Assembly: GCA_031841125.1 (NCBI GenBank)
Contig: CM063106.1
Location: 69,614,101-69,678,100, forward strand
Direction: 5' to 3'
DNA from: Acanthococcus lagerstroemiae
Lineage: Eukaryota > Arthropoda > Insecta > Hemiptera > Eriococcidae
Length of the DNA: 64,000 nt
The position numbers were made by a program, and so were the translations under genes. Shown here in pieces: positions 47,102 through 60,178 of this stretch (position 1 is the stretch's first letter; every line of letters begins with the position of its first letter). A model generated the notes under the pieces. It was not told the DNA's origin. It made no database searches and saw only the letters and a list, made by a program, of their open reading frames with translations.

Positions 47102-47554
47102 ATTTCAAAGAGTCGCTGACTTTATTTCGAGAAATGATTGGCCCCTAATGGTATCAAAAAGAGGGGACAGAGCTGAAAATAAAAATTAAAAGAAAAACGT
47201 ATACGTCATATTTTTCGTATTTTTATGTACTGAGGCTCCGTGATCAACTTTTTCATCAGATAATTTACAATTGACGAATAGCAGCGTGTTAGTTAGACAC
47301 AGAATGAATTGCACTTTCAGCTGTGAAGTGGATTTCAAAATAACTCGCTGATGAGTACTTAATATCTGGGTAATTCTTTCAGTATTGATTCATTGGCACG
47401 TAATTTGGGGTCCCCGATCAATCTGAGTCCCCCTTCTGCCGATGTTTTCAATTGTTTTTTTTTTTTTTTTTTTTTTTTGCACGTCAAGAAAAAATAAAAA
47501 GCCCGAAGAAAAAGTTGGGAGAAAAATAAGGAACTGGAAAAAATAGTAGATAAT

Positions 47555-47780
47555 GTCTACTGGGACTATCGGACACTGGTGGTAATGTCGGCAGCTCATG
47601 ACTTTTTTACTGATAACGATACTCGCGCTCCTGTAATAAGTCATGAGTAGTCGATATTTCGATATTACCACCGGTGTCTGATATTACCCCAGTTGACTTT
47701 ACTGATAACGATACTAGCGCTCCTACAAGTCATGAGTGGCCAATATTACCACCAATGTCCGATATTACCCCAATTGACGG
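47555..47780. repeat. foldback MITE plus tandem duplication
   Basis: CTGGGACTATCGGACACTGG (47559) pairs inverted with the stretch ending GATATTACCCCAG (47691). The right part, from ACTGATAACGATACT to CCCCA(G/A)TTGAC, is then repeated in tandem (47605-47697 and 47698-47778). Confidence 0.7.
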
Positions 47781-49509
47781 TACCTCATCTTGTATTGTAA
47801 TATTGTTTCTTTCTTGATCTTGAATCCGAATTCCAACAGACAAAGTAAGATGGAGTTACAGGCTAATTTTCACAGATACACGCGTACATATTATACTCGA
47901 GTCAGTGGCACATTATTAAAAGTGATGGATTTCGGAGTTCCTTTCAAGCGAATTTCACTACCCCTCTCTCTCTCTCCTTGTTAGAAAGAATTCATAAATT
48001 GGGTGTCCTTGGCGGACCCCCAGTGAGCCCTGTGTCTAATGAATCCTGCCCAAAGGCCGGATTTGAGTAAACGTGTATGACATTAAAGACGACAAGCCAT
48101 AGTAATCTTTCTTTTTGCTCGGCACAGTGTCCTCACTTTCGACAATATCAGTCAATCATGTAGACTTTCACCTGCTCTCTATGTTACGTATTTGCAAATT
48201 AGTTTTTCATGAAGGTAAGAATTTCTTGTTCGCGTTTTGGAACGAAAAAAAACTTTCAATTTATTTTGCATTAGACGGTTGACAAGATTTCTTCGAATTT
48301 ACCGTCTGACGCGGCACGGCATCGCATTATGGCGCTTTAAAAAAAAGTTCGCAACAAAAAATATGGAAATTCATTGAAGTTCTCTGCTGGTTCATTAAAC
48401 TGCAATAGAGCTGAATGTTTAATGCGTGTTTCCGCGAATTAATTTTCCTCGTAACTCGAGTATTCTGCGTAATCGCGTTGTTAAATCCCATTCTCTCCTG
48501 ATTTACTTACAAGGGGAAAAATGGCAGAGAGGGAAAAACACGTGACTATATTCAGTTCAGATCAATTGAAATGAACCGCACAAATTTTCCGCATTTATGG
48601 ACAATCTGCACGAACGTACAACAGGTCGAAAGACAAACAATTTACGCGAAGCAGCGAAAATGTTCAACTTCTTTTTCTCCAGTTTTGCGAAGATAAAAGA
48701 AATTAACAAATTTCATTAGCTGAAGAAAAAAAACAACAACACTGGAATGGAGAAAATGCGCTTAGTTCTTACCATTTATTAAATTGAGCGCAGTAAATGC
48801 GAAATAATTCTCGGTCGCGTTATTTTTCAGCAAATTACTTTGAAGAACCATCGGGGCAGTCGTTTTTCATTTTAAACAAATTAAAACTTATCTCTTCTAA
48901 TTCCGCGCGAGCTTTCGTTTTCATCAAAGAATTTTGATTAAAATATTCGCTAATCGGATTTTTTTTAGAAACCGACGAGCAACGTATGAAAAGATATTGA
49001 AACGGAAGACAGAGAAGCAGGCGCTGCAGACCTTTTCAGCGATTTTTTTTTATCTTCGTAAATAACAAAATATCTCGGCGACGTATTTGTACAGATTCGA
49101 GCTGGTATAATTTTGAAAGCGAACGACTTCCATTTGGAAATTAATTTGCGGGAAGCGAGCGAAAATTCGTTTCTACCGAATGAGAATGAGTAGTTTTGGG
49201 TCTAATTTAGATGTTCCCTTTGATACAAATTAATTATTTTTCCAGAATAATTCGAATAAGCCGCGAGATTGGCAGTGGACAACTAAATAATTATCTTAGG
49301 ATGCGTACTTGGAAACAACATGCCAGAGATTAGGCCTGGGTTATGACTCAGGGGGGAGGGGACTCGTTGCAATATTTAATGTAGTTCAGATATGGTACTT
49401 CCAGCTGAATTATTCGACTTCGTGTTTGGCGTTTATTTACTTTTTTTTTTTTTTCATTATTTCAAAATTGTGTAGCAATCAACCCTTTCCCATCGGTAAG
49501 TAAAGGAGA

Positions 49510-50690
49510 ATGGAAAAGGGGCGGCTTGAATTTCCGACAGGTGGTTTTTTTACCACCCTGAGACGGGCAGTAGAGCACTTCATTGACATGCACTTTCCGG
49601 TGGCAAAAGTCATAGAAAATACACAACCGGAGCCGGGAGCCAACCGTATGCTAAGCGGAACACATTGGGAAACGGCGAAGGAGGTGATTACACCAGACAG
49701 GGTATGTTGGGCGGTAAACACATTCTCGCCATATGAAGCACCGGGCCAAGATGGAATCTATCCAGTCTGCCTATAGACAGAACTAGAGACCATCATGGGA
49801 CCGTTTCTTAGGGTCCTCAAAGCATCATTATTAGCCCTAGGGCACATTCCAAATTCTTGCAGGGGCGTGAGAGTGGTGTTTTTGCCTGAACCAGGCAGAG
49901 ACCTCTATAATGCCAAATCCTAAAGGCCGATAAGTCTCTCATCATTCACGCTAAAAACCTTGGAAAAGCTGATAGACAGGCACCTAAGGGAGGTTATCCT
50001 GAAAAGGCTCCCACTACATGAGAACCAGCACGCATACAGGGCAGGCAGATCAGTAGTCATCACTGCACTCGCTTGTTACGGCAACTGAGAGAGGGATGGC
50101 GAGCGGAAATTATGTCCTAGCAACATTCATATATATACGGGGAGCGTTTGACGCGACCTCTCATGAATCAACAGAAACAGCCCTGAGAGAAAGGAAAGTG
50201 AATTAAAGCTTAATAAATTGGATTGTATCTATGTTAAAAGGCAGGCAGATCCAGATAACATACCAACAAGAACAAATTCATGCAACGACCATCAGGAGCT
50301 GTACACAGGATGGAGTACCCTCTCCCCTACTGTGAAGCCTAGTAGTGGACAGTTTTCTGGATGAGTTAAATTGTCAAAAAACATACACACAGGGCTGCGC
50401 TGACGATTTGGCTGTGGTGGTAATTGGCAAATTTCCGGAAACCATCGCGGAAGTTAACGCAGTGGAAACTCCGATGAGTGGAAAAATGGTGTGCAAAAAA
50501 GGGGTTATCGATGAACTCGGACAAACTTGAGACCACTCCTTTCACCCACAAAAGGAAGGGAAAGGAGCTGATCAAGGTACAATACAAGGGAAGACCGTTA
50601 GCCCTCGCAGGAAAGGCGAAGTACTTAGGAGTATACCTTGACGAAAAACTCTCCTGGAGGGATCACGTTTCAGAGAAAAGAAGAAAAGGT
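49510..50690 (+). pseudogene. Jockey/R1-superfamily LINE, 5' part of split copy
   Basis: Reading across several stops and shifts gives WAVNTFSPYEAPGQDGI, RPISLSSFTLKTLEKLIDRH, LPLHENQHAYRAGRS and the catalytic GCADDLAVVV, then KYLGVYLDEKLSWRDHV. These are reverse transcriptase blocks of the Jockey/R1/LOA group. The thumb is cut at about 50690 by a second LINE, and its RNase H-like end is found at 51.75-52.3 kb. It has lost function. Confidence 0.85.
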
Positions 50691-51755
50691 CTTCCTTCGT
50701 GCAGATGATCTAGCACTTACAGCACACTGCGACACCTTCGTATACGGGGAAGACATACTGAGTCAGGAGATAGTGGACTTAGACGCATACTATAAGGCCA
50801 ACCACCTGAAACCAAACCCATCCAAAAATGAGACCTGTTCGTTCCATCTCCGAAATCGCGAGGCTAAAAGGCAGCTTAATATATAATGGGGTATCATCGC
50901 GCTGAACCACACAGACCGCCGAAAATACCTAGGAGTGACTCTGGACAGATCACTCACCTACCGGCGGCATTGTGAAAATACCAAAATGAAAGTCGCAGCA
51001 AGAACAAACCTAATTCGAAAATTGGCAGGTAGCAGATGGGAGCAAAGCCACAGGTTCTACGGATATCAACGCTAGCTCTGTGTTATCCAGTCGCAGAATA
51101 CGCATGCCCAGTCTGGGAGCGCTCAGCATATGTTAAGAAGGTGTATGTACCCCTAACTGAAGCATGTCGCTTAGTGACAAGATGCCTCAGGCCGACCCCA
51201 CTCGCCGAGCTGTATTGCCTAGCAGGAATAGCCCCTCCGGAATTTCGCAGGGAGGTTGCAGTCAGAGTCGAAAAATCCGAGGTAGTGCACTACCCCCTAC
51301 ATCCCATATATGGCTATGACGACTTACCAGAAGGAAGACTGAAATCTGGGCGTAGCTTCCTCGGAACAGTAAACGAATTAAGTGTTCCCGCCGAATCAGA
51401 GCGCTGTCGAATTTGGAGTGCAGCATTGGAAGCTGGAACTCTATGTGAATCATTACCCCATGGCAGCCACCTAAAATACGGTCTTGCAGGCTGAGAAGCA
51501 AAACTACACGCTCAGAATACAACCTTCATGGATGGGGCTTGGCTGACAACGATCTATGCGAGTGCGGCGAGGTACAGAATGACAGACACTATTTTAAGTG
51601 TCGATTATACGGAGACTATGGCGCGGACAGATTGAACCATACAATCAACGACGAAGGAGTAAAATTCCTTGTAAGAAGGGAATCTGAGTCGACCGGACAC
51701 GAGAAAAAAATATGTAATAATAAGCAGATCTGTACCTGTACAGAGTACAGATAGT
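50690..51755 (+). pseudogene. Jockey-type LINE fragment nested in the first LINE
   Basis: The reading starts RADDLALTAHCDTF (catalytic motif), then ANHLKPNPSKNETCSFHL, RRKYLGVTLDRSLTYRRH, ALCYPVAEYACPVWERSA and CLRPTPLAELYCLAGIAPPE. It ends LADNDLCECGEVQNDRHYFK, a C-terminal zinc-knuckle-like motif. This is a different family from the flanking LINE. The 5' end is truncated inside the reverse transcriptase, as is usual for LINEs. There are several stops and one or two frameshifts. Confidence 0.88.
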
Positions 51756-52310
51756 CAATCGGCTATTAAGGCACTATCGTCACACTAAACTACATCCCTA
51801 GTGGTGGCGGAGTGTGTTAACAAATAATTATATACCTTTGCTCAAGAGAACCGTGTAACCATACTATGGACATCGGAACACTGCTGCATAATAGGGAACA
51901 TGATCGTTGGCAAGCTAGCAAAGGAGGGCATAAAAAAGGAACTGGCAACACCCAGGCCGTGTCTTCCTGTCGCATACAGCGTCATAAAATCCGAAGTTAA
52001 AGCTTGGATATGTAAGCAGACGGAAATGCACTGGCGATTGGCCAGTGGCATGAAAGTCAGCAAAACACTGATAGGGGACGCCTCCAGTACGTATGCCAAG
52101 TTCCTACTAGGGCTTGACAGGAAACATGCAAGGCTCATCATGGTCGGACTACTAACTAGTCATGGGGTCACAAACATATGTGGTATGAAATAGGAGTGCT
52201 GAAAAGCGTTCCTGTAGGTACTGTGGAGAAGAGGGAGAAACCTCGATCCATATCTCGAGGAAATCAGACGTAACACCAGGAAGTTTGCCTAACGCAACCA
52301 CTGCAACCTC
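51755..52310 (+). pseudogene. Jockey/R1-superfamily LINE, 3' part of split copy
   Basis: The reading contains SVIKSEVKAWICKQTEMHWR, GLDRKHARLIMVGLLTSHG and RYCGEEGETSIHI. These match the end of LINEs with an RNase H domain followed by a zinc-knuckle (CxxC...H). It continues the copy interrupted at 50690. Confidence 0.75.
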
Positions 52311-53958
52311 CCCCAGCGTAACTACAGCCTCCACGCGAACATCCTCCGGTGTAAGAAAATACTGTGAAAATTTCAAGTCGTTATCACTTTCCGTTCGACC
52401 GCAGAACTTTTTACGTAAAAGCTGTTGCATAGACCCCTCACAATTTTGTGGTGTTAAAAAAAGTTCAAAAAATAATTAGCGAAAATGAGTTCGCGGAATT
52501 GAAACGCGAACAAACACGTTTAAAAAATGACTCGAGCGCGCGGAAATGTGTATTCATGCTATTTATCTGAAAAAAGATTTTTTTAAATTTTTTGTGAATT
52601 TTTTTTTGGCCGTGAAACAGAGTGTGAAGGGTCTGTCCAACAGGGATTGGGGAAAAATTTCTCTCGTCGCACTAAATGGTTGCAGTGCCGTAAAATTCAC
52701 AGGGTAGGCCACCATGACTCCAGGCGACACACTAATATACTTGAATGCGCGTGAAGTTGCCTAGCTGTTCACAGGAGCAGTCTCAGTACTTTCGGAATGA
52801 CCTTTGTACGTAAGTGATTCGAACTCGCCACTAGTTTAATACTCTTTCAGACCTGTTTAAAACTCATCAATATTATTTACGATTCTTCTTGGCAGGTTTA
52901 TAACTAATGAACTTCTTACACCCTAAAGGGAGAGTTTTTCAAGACCATGCTGTTCAAGATACGTGACAAATACACCTACTTGTGGTTTTTCCACCATAAA
53001 TACGCGAAGTGCAACTTGAAAAGAATCAAGAGTCTGGAAATTGATATATTATATCCGGATTCACTTTTCAAGAATTCAGTATCACAGTCTCTGTCACCCG
53101 GAGCTCTTTCATGAGCCTCCCCGAAAAAGAAGCGCGTGATGTCAAATCCACATGACGTCTTTTTCAGTCTTAATTATTCAAGCAAGGAGCCACCGCCTCG
53201 TTGTCGTTAATACAATAAAGAAATATTTCACACTTTGTAGCTTCATTTTGCGCCGCCGTATAGTAATTAAATTCTATTTTCCACTCGCCTGTTACGATGC
53301 AAATACCGGCGGCATTGTTACGAAAAGCTGCTTTCCGATAAATGTATAAAATAATAATGTTTAGTTGCGATTATAGACATAAACAATGTGACAGTTCGAG
53401 GAATACGAATAAGCTGTAGGTAAGATCGACAGGTGTAATTCGGCAAAAATGCAGCGAAAGCATGTGTTATGGCTGGGGTGATGATTGACGCCTTAGGAAA
53501 ATAAAAAGCTGACGATGAGATGACAAAAATGTGTTCAAGTAGATATTGTGAGTAAGATTGACGTTGCTTTGGAAACAAAACTTGCTAACATTCGACTAAA
53601 AATAAGTCAAGTTGCGGGTCGTTGTGCTGAATATTTGACTAATTTATCGAAAAAAATTCTATGGTAAACATGTGATAGGTTGATAAATAGTTACACATGG
53701 GTAAGGTAAAGTGTCGTAAGATGACGTGGTGGGTAAGATGCCGCCGGTATCCGTTTAACATGTTAACGGCGCTGTAAAATAAAAATGACGTTAGGGTTGA
53801 AACTTGTGGACGAATTCCCATAGTCGAAGACCTGTTCGTTCTTATTCTATGATTTTTTCGGTAATTTTTATCTAAGAAAAAGGGCTTGAAAATGTTTGGT
53901 CTTTTTGAAGTAATCCTGCGAAGTTGTGATTAATTTTTCACGATTTTCAAAATGTATA

Positions 53959-55415
53959 CAGTGTGGAACAGATCATCACGCAACATAGGAAAGTCCCATA
54001 AAGCGCACGTTGATGTGTACCACTGTGGAAAACGTCGTATTGGTGCAAATCAACACGCAACATTACGCTGGTTTGGAATAATTTCATCGAAAATGTTTGA
54101 AAAAAATGCCGATAATTTTCGAAGAATCTCATCGAACATCTTTAGAAAAAATGTCCAATGTTTTCTAAAAAATTTCTTTAAAAATCTTCGGGAGAATTTT
54201 CCGATAATTTTTGAAGAATTTTGTAGGAAATATTCGGGGAAACTCTGATGGTTTGAAGAATTTTATGAAAAATCATCAGAAAGAATGTTTGATGATCTCC
54301 GAAGAATTTCAATTTCATCAAATATCTTCGGAAAAATTTCTAAAAATTTTTAAGGAATCTCGTAGGAAACTTTTAGAAAAAATTTCCGATAATGTCCAAA
54401 AAATCTCATGGGAAGGAAATCTTTGGAAAAATTTCCAATGTTTTCCAAAAAATTTCAACAAAATCCTTCGAGAAAATTTTCCGATTGTTTTTGAAGAATT
54501 TCATGGAAATATTCGGGGGGAGAACTCCGATGGTTTTTGAAGAATTTTTATTAGACAATCTTCAGGAAACATGTTCGATGATCTCCGAAGAATCTTCGGG
54601 AACAATTTGGAAAAAAAATTCCGTTAATTTCCGAAGATTTTTATAGGAAATCTTTAAAAATAACTGAAATTTCCCGAAGATTTTCGATGAAATTCTTCGG
54701 AGATCATCGAACATTTTTCCTGAAGATTGTTTAATAAAAATTCTTCAAAAACCATCGGAGTTTTTCCTCGAATATTTCCATGAAATTCTTCAACAATCAT
54801 CGGAGAATTTTCTTGAAGGATTTTAATGAAATTTTTTGGAAAACATTGGAAATTTGTCCAAAAATTTCTTATGAGATGCTTCGGAAATTATCGCAAATTC
54901 TTTCTAAGAATTTCCAACGAAATTCCTTAAAAATTGTTAGACATTTTCCCGAAGATACCCGAAGATTCTTAAAAAAATTCTTTGGAAAACATTGGACATT
55001 TTCCCATAAGATGATCGAAGAGATTCTTCGAAAAGTAGGTATCGGAATTTTTTTCTCCAAAAATTTTAGATGAAATTTTTTGATAAAATCCTTTAAAAAC
55101 CGTCGTAGTTTTTTTCCCAATTCCTATTATTTTTCAAAAATTAGCGAAAGATTTTCTCGAAAAATTTTCATGAAATTCTTTGGGAAACATTGGACTCGAA
55201 TTTCATTACATACTAGCGAAATTTTTTCTAAAGATTTCCGTTGAGATTCTTCGGAAATTATCGGTATTTTTTTCCAAACATTTTCGATGAAATTATTCCA
55301 AACTAGCGTAATGTTACGTGTTGATTTGCACCAGTACGACGTTTTCCAAAGCGGTACACATCAACGTGCACTTTATGGGACTTTCCTATGTTGCGTGATG
55401 ATCTGTTCCACACTG
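53959..55415. mobile_element. foldback element with ~150-bp TIRs and internal repeats
   Basis: The ends begin CAGTGTGGAACAGATCATCA on both strands and stay more than 90% alike for about 150 bp; TATA flanks both sides. The inside is an array of short units such as GGAAAATTTCCGATGATTTT and GAAGAATTTCATCG, forward in the left half and reversed in the right half. The full 1457 bp is thus a loose giant hairpin. ORFs here (Lys/Asn/Phe-rich) are composition artefacts. Confidence 0.88.
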
Positions 55416-56434
55416 TATATATGTTATGCGTAATTCGTGAAATTGCTCATTCCGTGTAATGGGCAGAAAAATTGCTCATTTCATGAAATGTGCGAGGTCC
55501 TTGCCGATTACGAGAAATGCGCAACACGTCTGCTCATTTACCGGAATCGTTCGCGTATTTCATGAATTAAGCGGGCATTTTCGGCCAATTTCGTAAAATG
55601 AGCTGCACAGTGCGTGAACTACGCAAACCTTTAGTACAGAAGATATTGGTCATATATGAGGGTCGAAACGAAAAAACTGTTACATAATATTTTACTGCTG
55701 GAAAGTTTTAGGGATGGAACCCTGAATACAGGGAAAACCCAACTCCCCCGACCCTGTGCGTCTCGAATTATGGTGGGGAAAAATCCCACATTTAGGTTTT
55801 TACTTTTTTTCTCACAAAGGACTCATGTAATCTGAAGATATTATCTGACAAGAAATATTCGTCATAAAATTATCTGTAAAAGATGTTCTTACACATTTTC
55901 TTTTAATTTCGCGCGCAACGTAGATACGCCAGTCTTAAAATGACAGCTTTTGTAGACTTCCAAAACGCCTTTCACTCCTTAAAACGTGGCTTCATGCTAG
56001 AAGCTATGAAAAACCAAGGACACCCACTTGCTTTAGTTCAGTTAATTCAAAACATGTACCATATAATTTAGAGACAAGGATAATAACTGACAAAATATGA
56101 GAATACCTTAAGATTAAGCAAGGAGTAAAGCAAGGAGATTTATTATCAGATTATCACCTACGATATTTAATATCGTTCTAAAAGAAATATTCAGGAAATT
56201 GGAGTGGAAAGACAAAGGGACACTAATTAATAGGGAATACTTCAGTAATCGAAGATTCGAAGATGATGTTGCACTAATATCCAAAAGTGGGGAAGAGTTT
56301 GACTCAATGCTGAGGGAGTTGTACTGTACAAGTCTAAAATATTATGGAGGATTAAAAATAAACATGATTAAAACAAAAATCCTCCACAACAGCAAAACAC
56401 CATCCAAAATCGAAATTGAAAATCAAATAATACA

Positions 56435-56795
56435 TATGTGATCCGGAATCATGAAATGTGCCTCTCGTGTGAGTGTAAAGATGGGATGGCGGTAGTGGTG
56501 CGCACAGATGTGCATAGCGTGTACATCTGTGGTGGTGCGTTTATGCGTTGGCATGACAACCGCGTTTCGAATCCTTGTTCTCTGTCATTTCCATAGGCCC
56601 GTTTCACACAACGCCATGTAAACGGATGTTTTTAAATTTTTGACGTAATTTTTAAATGCAATTTACGGAAAAACTAATTAAAATACGAAAAACTGCAATT
56701 TTTTTCATTCGAAGGAGCGTGATTTTTTTCTATAAGAATTGTCAAGAAAGTGAACAATGATTTCTTGACATCAGAGACACATTTCATGATTCCAG
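56435..56795. mobile_element. MITE inside the RTE copy
   Basis: GGAATCATGAAATGTGCCTCT (left, 56446) pairs with the inverted right copy ending CATTTCATGATTCC (56790). ACATAT on both sides may be a 6-bp target duplication, since removing the element restores the LINE reading frame from IIH to YLRQII. An inner inverted pair (GCACAGATGTGCA, ACATCTGTG) is also present. Confidence 0.75.
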
Positions 56796-57505
56796 GTTAC
56801 ATATAACTACTTAAGACAAATTATATAATTAAAGGAACCCTAGAATACCCATATATAAAAAAGTCCGTTACCACCACATACGGGCACAATAAATTGTACA
56901 CATAGCAATTTATTTGTCTTGTATAAATACTAGGGTTTTTGCTAGTCGGTTTTACACGTATTTTTCAACGCTAAATTTGAATTTGATATTTATTTCCAGA
57001 TTTGACCAAGTAATAATGAAGGAAAATGCAGTTTCTAGTAAAAAAAAAAAGAATTAATTGTAGAAAACAATTCGCAATTCTCAATTATTTTATAAATGGT
57101 ATATCACTTATGGTATTCAAAGGGTAACCCAAGCCCAGATTGAATTTTCTTTTTGGAAGGAAAACAAGGACGCAAATTTTTATATGTGATGATGTTCGTT
57201 TTTATCATTAACTTTTTTTTTTTGGTATGCATTTTTGGAAAAAATTACAATAGTTATTTCTCTTCCTTTATTTATTTTTTTAGTTTGTGGATATTCTGAA
57301 AGTAAAATTCTCTTATTCTCTATCAATATAGGCACCCTACAGATAGTATTTCACACTGATCAACGAAACAAAAAGTGCATTATTTCGGCAAATCTACAGA
57401 TTCCCCCCATGGCAATGGTAAAATAAAAATTGATATTCCAACATATTCAGTTCATTAGTACTTCATTTATTTTTCGCAACTAGGTCAGACGAAATGTAAC
57501 ATTTA

Positions 57506-57694
57506 AGACCATCAAACCATACTCGCTCAGCTGTCATTGAAGAAGGTGACAATGTATCTGTTGGCTCGGTCAGTGAGAATAAAGAGGATGTTGTCATTCC
57601 AGACTTCCGTGACAGCGTTGATCTAACGTTTTGTGCAAAAAATTTCGCAAAAAAATTGGGTACGAAAATTGATTACCTTCCAACAAAAGAGTAG
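57506..57694 (+). CDS. unidentified short coding-like stretch
   Basis: 62 codons and a stop, without an ATG at its start. The reading contains AVIEEGDNVSVGSVSENKED, then VVIPDFRDSVDLTFCAKNFA. The balanced composition looks protein-like against the AT-rich surroundings, so it may be an exon or a piece of an unknown transposon gene inserted in the RTE copy. I find no family match. Confidence 0.25.
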   Translation, partial: RPSNHTRSAVIEEGDNVSVGSVSENKEDVVIPDFRDSVDLTFCAKNFAKKLGTKIDYLPTKE

Positions 57695-59216
57695 GCAACA
57701 CATACGATTTCGAAGGTCTAATATAGCCGAACAGATTCGGTAGGGAACAGGGTCGCATTGCTGATATGTGTGGGATTATACACATGTGTATTTTACTATG
57801 GGTACATTTGTACCCATGGGTGGCGTTCTAGGGTTTTGAAGAACAATTTTGAAAAGAAATATGAAGAAGAAAGGCAATAAGATGGAAATAATTCTGTAGT
57901 TTAAAGCATAGTATGAAGGGATCCTACAAACTGCTGCATTTACCCACTCTCACTTGCGGATTACAGATTTGGATATTCTAACAAAAAAAAAGGAACTAGC
58001 AGTAACTCAAAACTCCATGGGAAGGTCGATATTATGAATTAAACTGAATGATAGAACAAAATTTTCAGGGATTAAAAACAAGATAAGTAATAACAGAAAT
58101 ATCATGAAGTTAATTGAGACAAGAGGAAATGGGGGCGGAGAGACACGTACCAAGATTAAAGGATGGTAGATATTCCTGTAAAATTATATTTTGGTACCAA
58201 AAATACAAAAAAATGAAAAAGGGGAAGCCCAAGTAAAAAAATAGGGAACGACTTCGAGTAATTTTTGAATAACAAATTATGGCATCAAGTAGCTGGTATG
58301 CGGTCAGAATGGCAAAGGTTTGAGGGAGGCCTATGTCCGGTCTCGGCTCGATTGGTTAAACTATTAACAGTGATAAGACAGTATGATGCATCATTTACTG
58401 CGAAACTTTACGTGACTGATCATTAATTAGATACTTTTTGACAGTTTGCATTAAGGTAAGGTGCTACACAATGGCACATGGTACACAGTGACACAGTCGA
58501 ATTTTTTCCCATACTATTGGCGCAGTCTGCATGAAAAAATTATGAAAGATGTATCATTCTATCTCCTATCCAAGCACTTCGTTGATGGCGGAGTCAGAAT
58601 CAGAGTTGCCTTGGGGGGGGGGGGAGAAGGACTTTCAACTTGGAAGTTTCATACCTAAACATTTTCTTTTGTGTTCTGGTGTCTCTGGTGTCCGCGTATT
58701 GAACGAAAAGGAATGTTTTAAAATTGTATGTGAGAAAGGAAAGCTTTCTGCGCGTAACTATGTTATTTTTGTTGAAAAAAGTGACTTGACCAACCCTCAG
58801 GCGGAAATGTGAAAAAGATACGTCATGTTGGGACAGAATGGCACACACTGGCACACTATTTGATAAGACAAAGTGAGAAAACGAAGGCACTTTAGTGGCA
58901 TACAATTCGTGGTTCACGTGAATCTGTGTCTTTGTGAATGTAAAATTACGATAATTATATGTAATTATCGTAAAAATGGGTAGAACGTCGGCTCGAAAAA
59001 CTACAAAAGAAGGCAGCAACATAATATTTTCAATTTTGGCACTGATTTATCCCTTTATGATGTTCGATAAACATATTCTTTAAGCTTATATTATGCATAA
59101 ACTTGTATTTTAAATACATTTTTATACATGTGCCATTGTGTACCACGAGCTGTACCACTGTGTACCTGAAGTGGTACACAATGGCACAAAAATTTGAATT
59201 TACATTTTTTATTGTA

Positions 59217-60178
59217 GCTCGGCTAAAAAAACCTGACACATTTCGAACGTGAATTTCTTCGGTTCTCAATGTCGCACCAAAATCCCCACCCCCAAAAAAC
59301 AAAAAAAACCCAGAAAGTAGAGAAAATAAGGTTTATTTCGAAAATTAAGATTAGCCAAATGGTGGCCATTTTACGTGATGTTGTTATCGAGCTGTTTCTG
59401 GAAATTTTCGAACACAGTTTTCAGTGTTGCACGAGAAATTTGACTAATTTCGTTTTTTGTGACGGATATTCGCCTTCAGTTGATCCAGATTACGCGGCTT
59501 GTAAACGTATACGCGCGATTTTAAATGAAAGTAGTCAGGCGCCGATAGATCGGGCAAGCGCGGTAGCCAGGGGAATAGACGTTAGGCGAGAAATGACGCG
59601 CTTCCCGAATGTTTTGCAAAGCAAATCTCGCGTTATGGTCGATGTGTGGCAGGTACCAGGTAGCGCGCCGTCTTGTTGGAAGAGGAGAAGAAAAATGAGC
59701 CGCGCATGGTTCCAACAAGACGGCGCTATCTGCCACACATCGACCATAACGCGATATTTGGTTAGCAAAACATTTGGGATTTTCGGGAAGCGCATCATTT
59801 CTCGTTTAACATCATTCCCCTGGCCACCGCGCTCGCCTGATCTATCGGCGCCTGACTACTTTCTGGGGGGGATATTTAAAATCGCGCGTATACATTAACA
59901 AGCCGCGTAATCTGAATCAACTGAAGGCGAATATCCATCACAAAAAACGAAATTAGTCAAATTTCTCGTGCGACACTGAAAACTGTGTTCGAAAATTTCC
60001 AAAAACGGCTTGATGACTGCATCACGCAAAATGGCCACCGTTTGGCTAATGTTATACCTATTCTCGAAATAAACCTTATTTTCTCTACTTTCTGTTGTTT
60101 TTCGGACCATTTTGGTGCGACATTGAGAACCGAAGAAATTCACGTTTGAAATGTGTCAGGTTTTTTTGGTCAACCCTG
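59217..60178. mobile_element. near-perfect palindromic mariner element
   Basis: The right end, inverted, reads CAGGGTTGACCAAAAAAACC, a mariner-like TIR, and TA flanks both sides. The arms (about 59235-59684 and 59710-60165) are inverted copies that meet at a short centre near 59697. The two arms carry the same transposase pieces on opposite strands. It is inserted in the TTAA-flanked element. Confidence 0.88.
59690..59898 (+). pseudogene. mariner/Tc1-type transposase fragment
   Basis: The plus strand reads AWFQQDGAICHTS (second catalytic Asp), KRIISRLTSF and WPPRSPDLSAPDYFLGGIFK (third catalytic Asp region, where active copies usually have DYFLWG). An inverted, frameshifted copy lies on the minus strand at about 59535-59690. 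The N-terminal half and first Asp are absent. Confidence 0.85.

Larger units (their letters stand above)
55930..58385 (+). pseudogene. RTE-clade LINE, interrupted
   Basis: The first part (55930-56433) reads FVDFQNAFHSLKRG, LSPTIFNIVLKEIF, FEDDVALISKSGEEF (FADD motif changed to FEDD) and KIEIENQIIH. After a MITE, YLRQII resumes at about 56808. The end (about 57930-58385) reads LPTLTCGLQIW and KKELAVTQNSM, then VAGMRSEWQRF and the end motif GGCCTATGTCC. The part from 56870 to 57900 does not match RTE and may be another insertion. Confidence 0.75.

Noticed and set aside
49510..52310. A single chimeric LINE
   Set aside because: Two RADD/CADD catalytic motifs and two thumb motifs show two separate reverse transcriptases, one nested in the other.
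54100..55270. Direct repeats with spacers that resemble a CRISPR array
   Set aside because: The units are degenerate, invert at the centre and lie within an eukaryotic foldback element.
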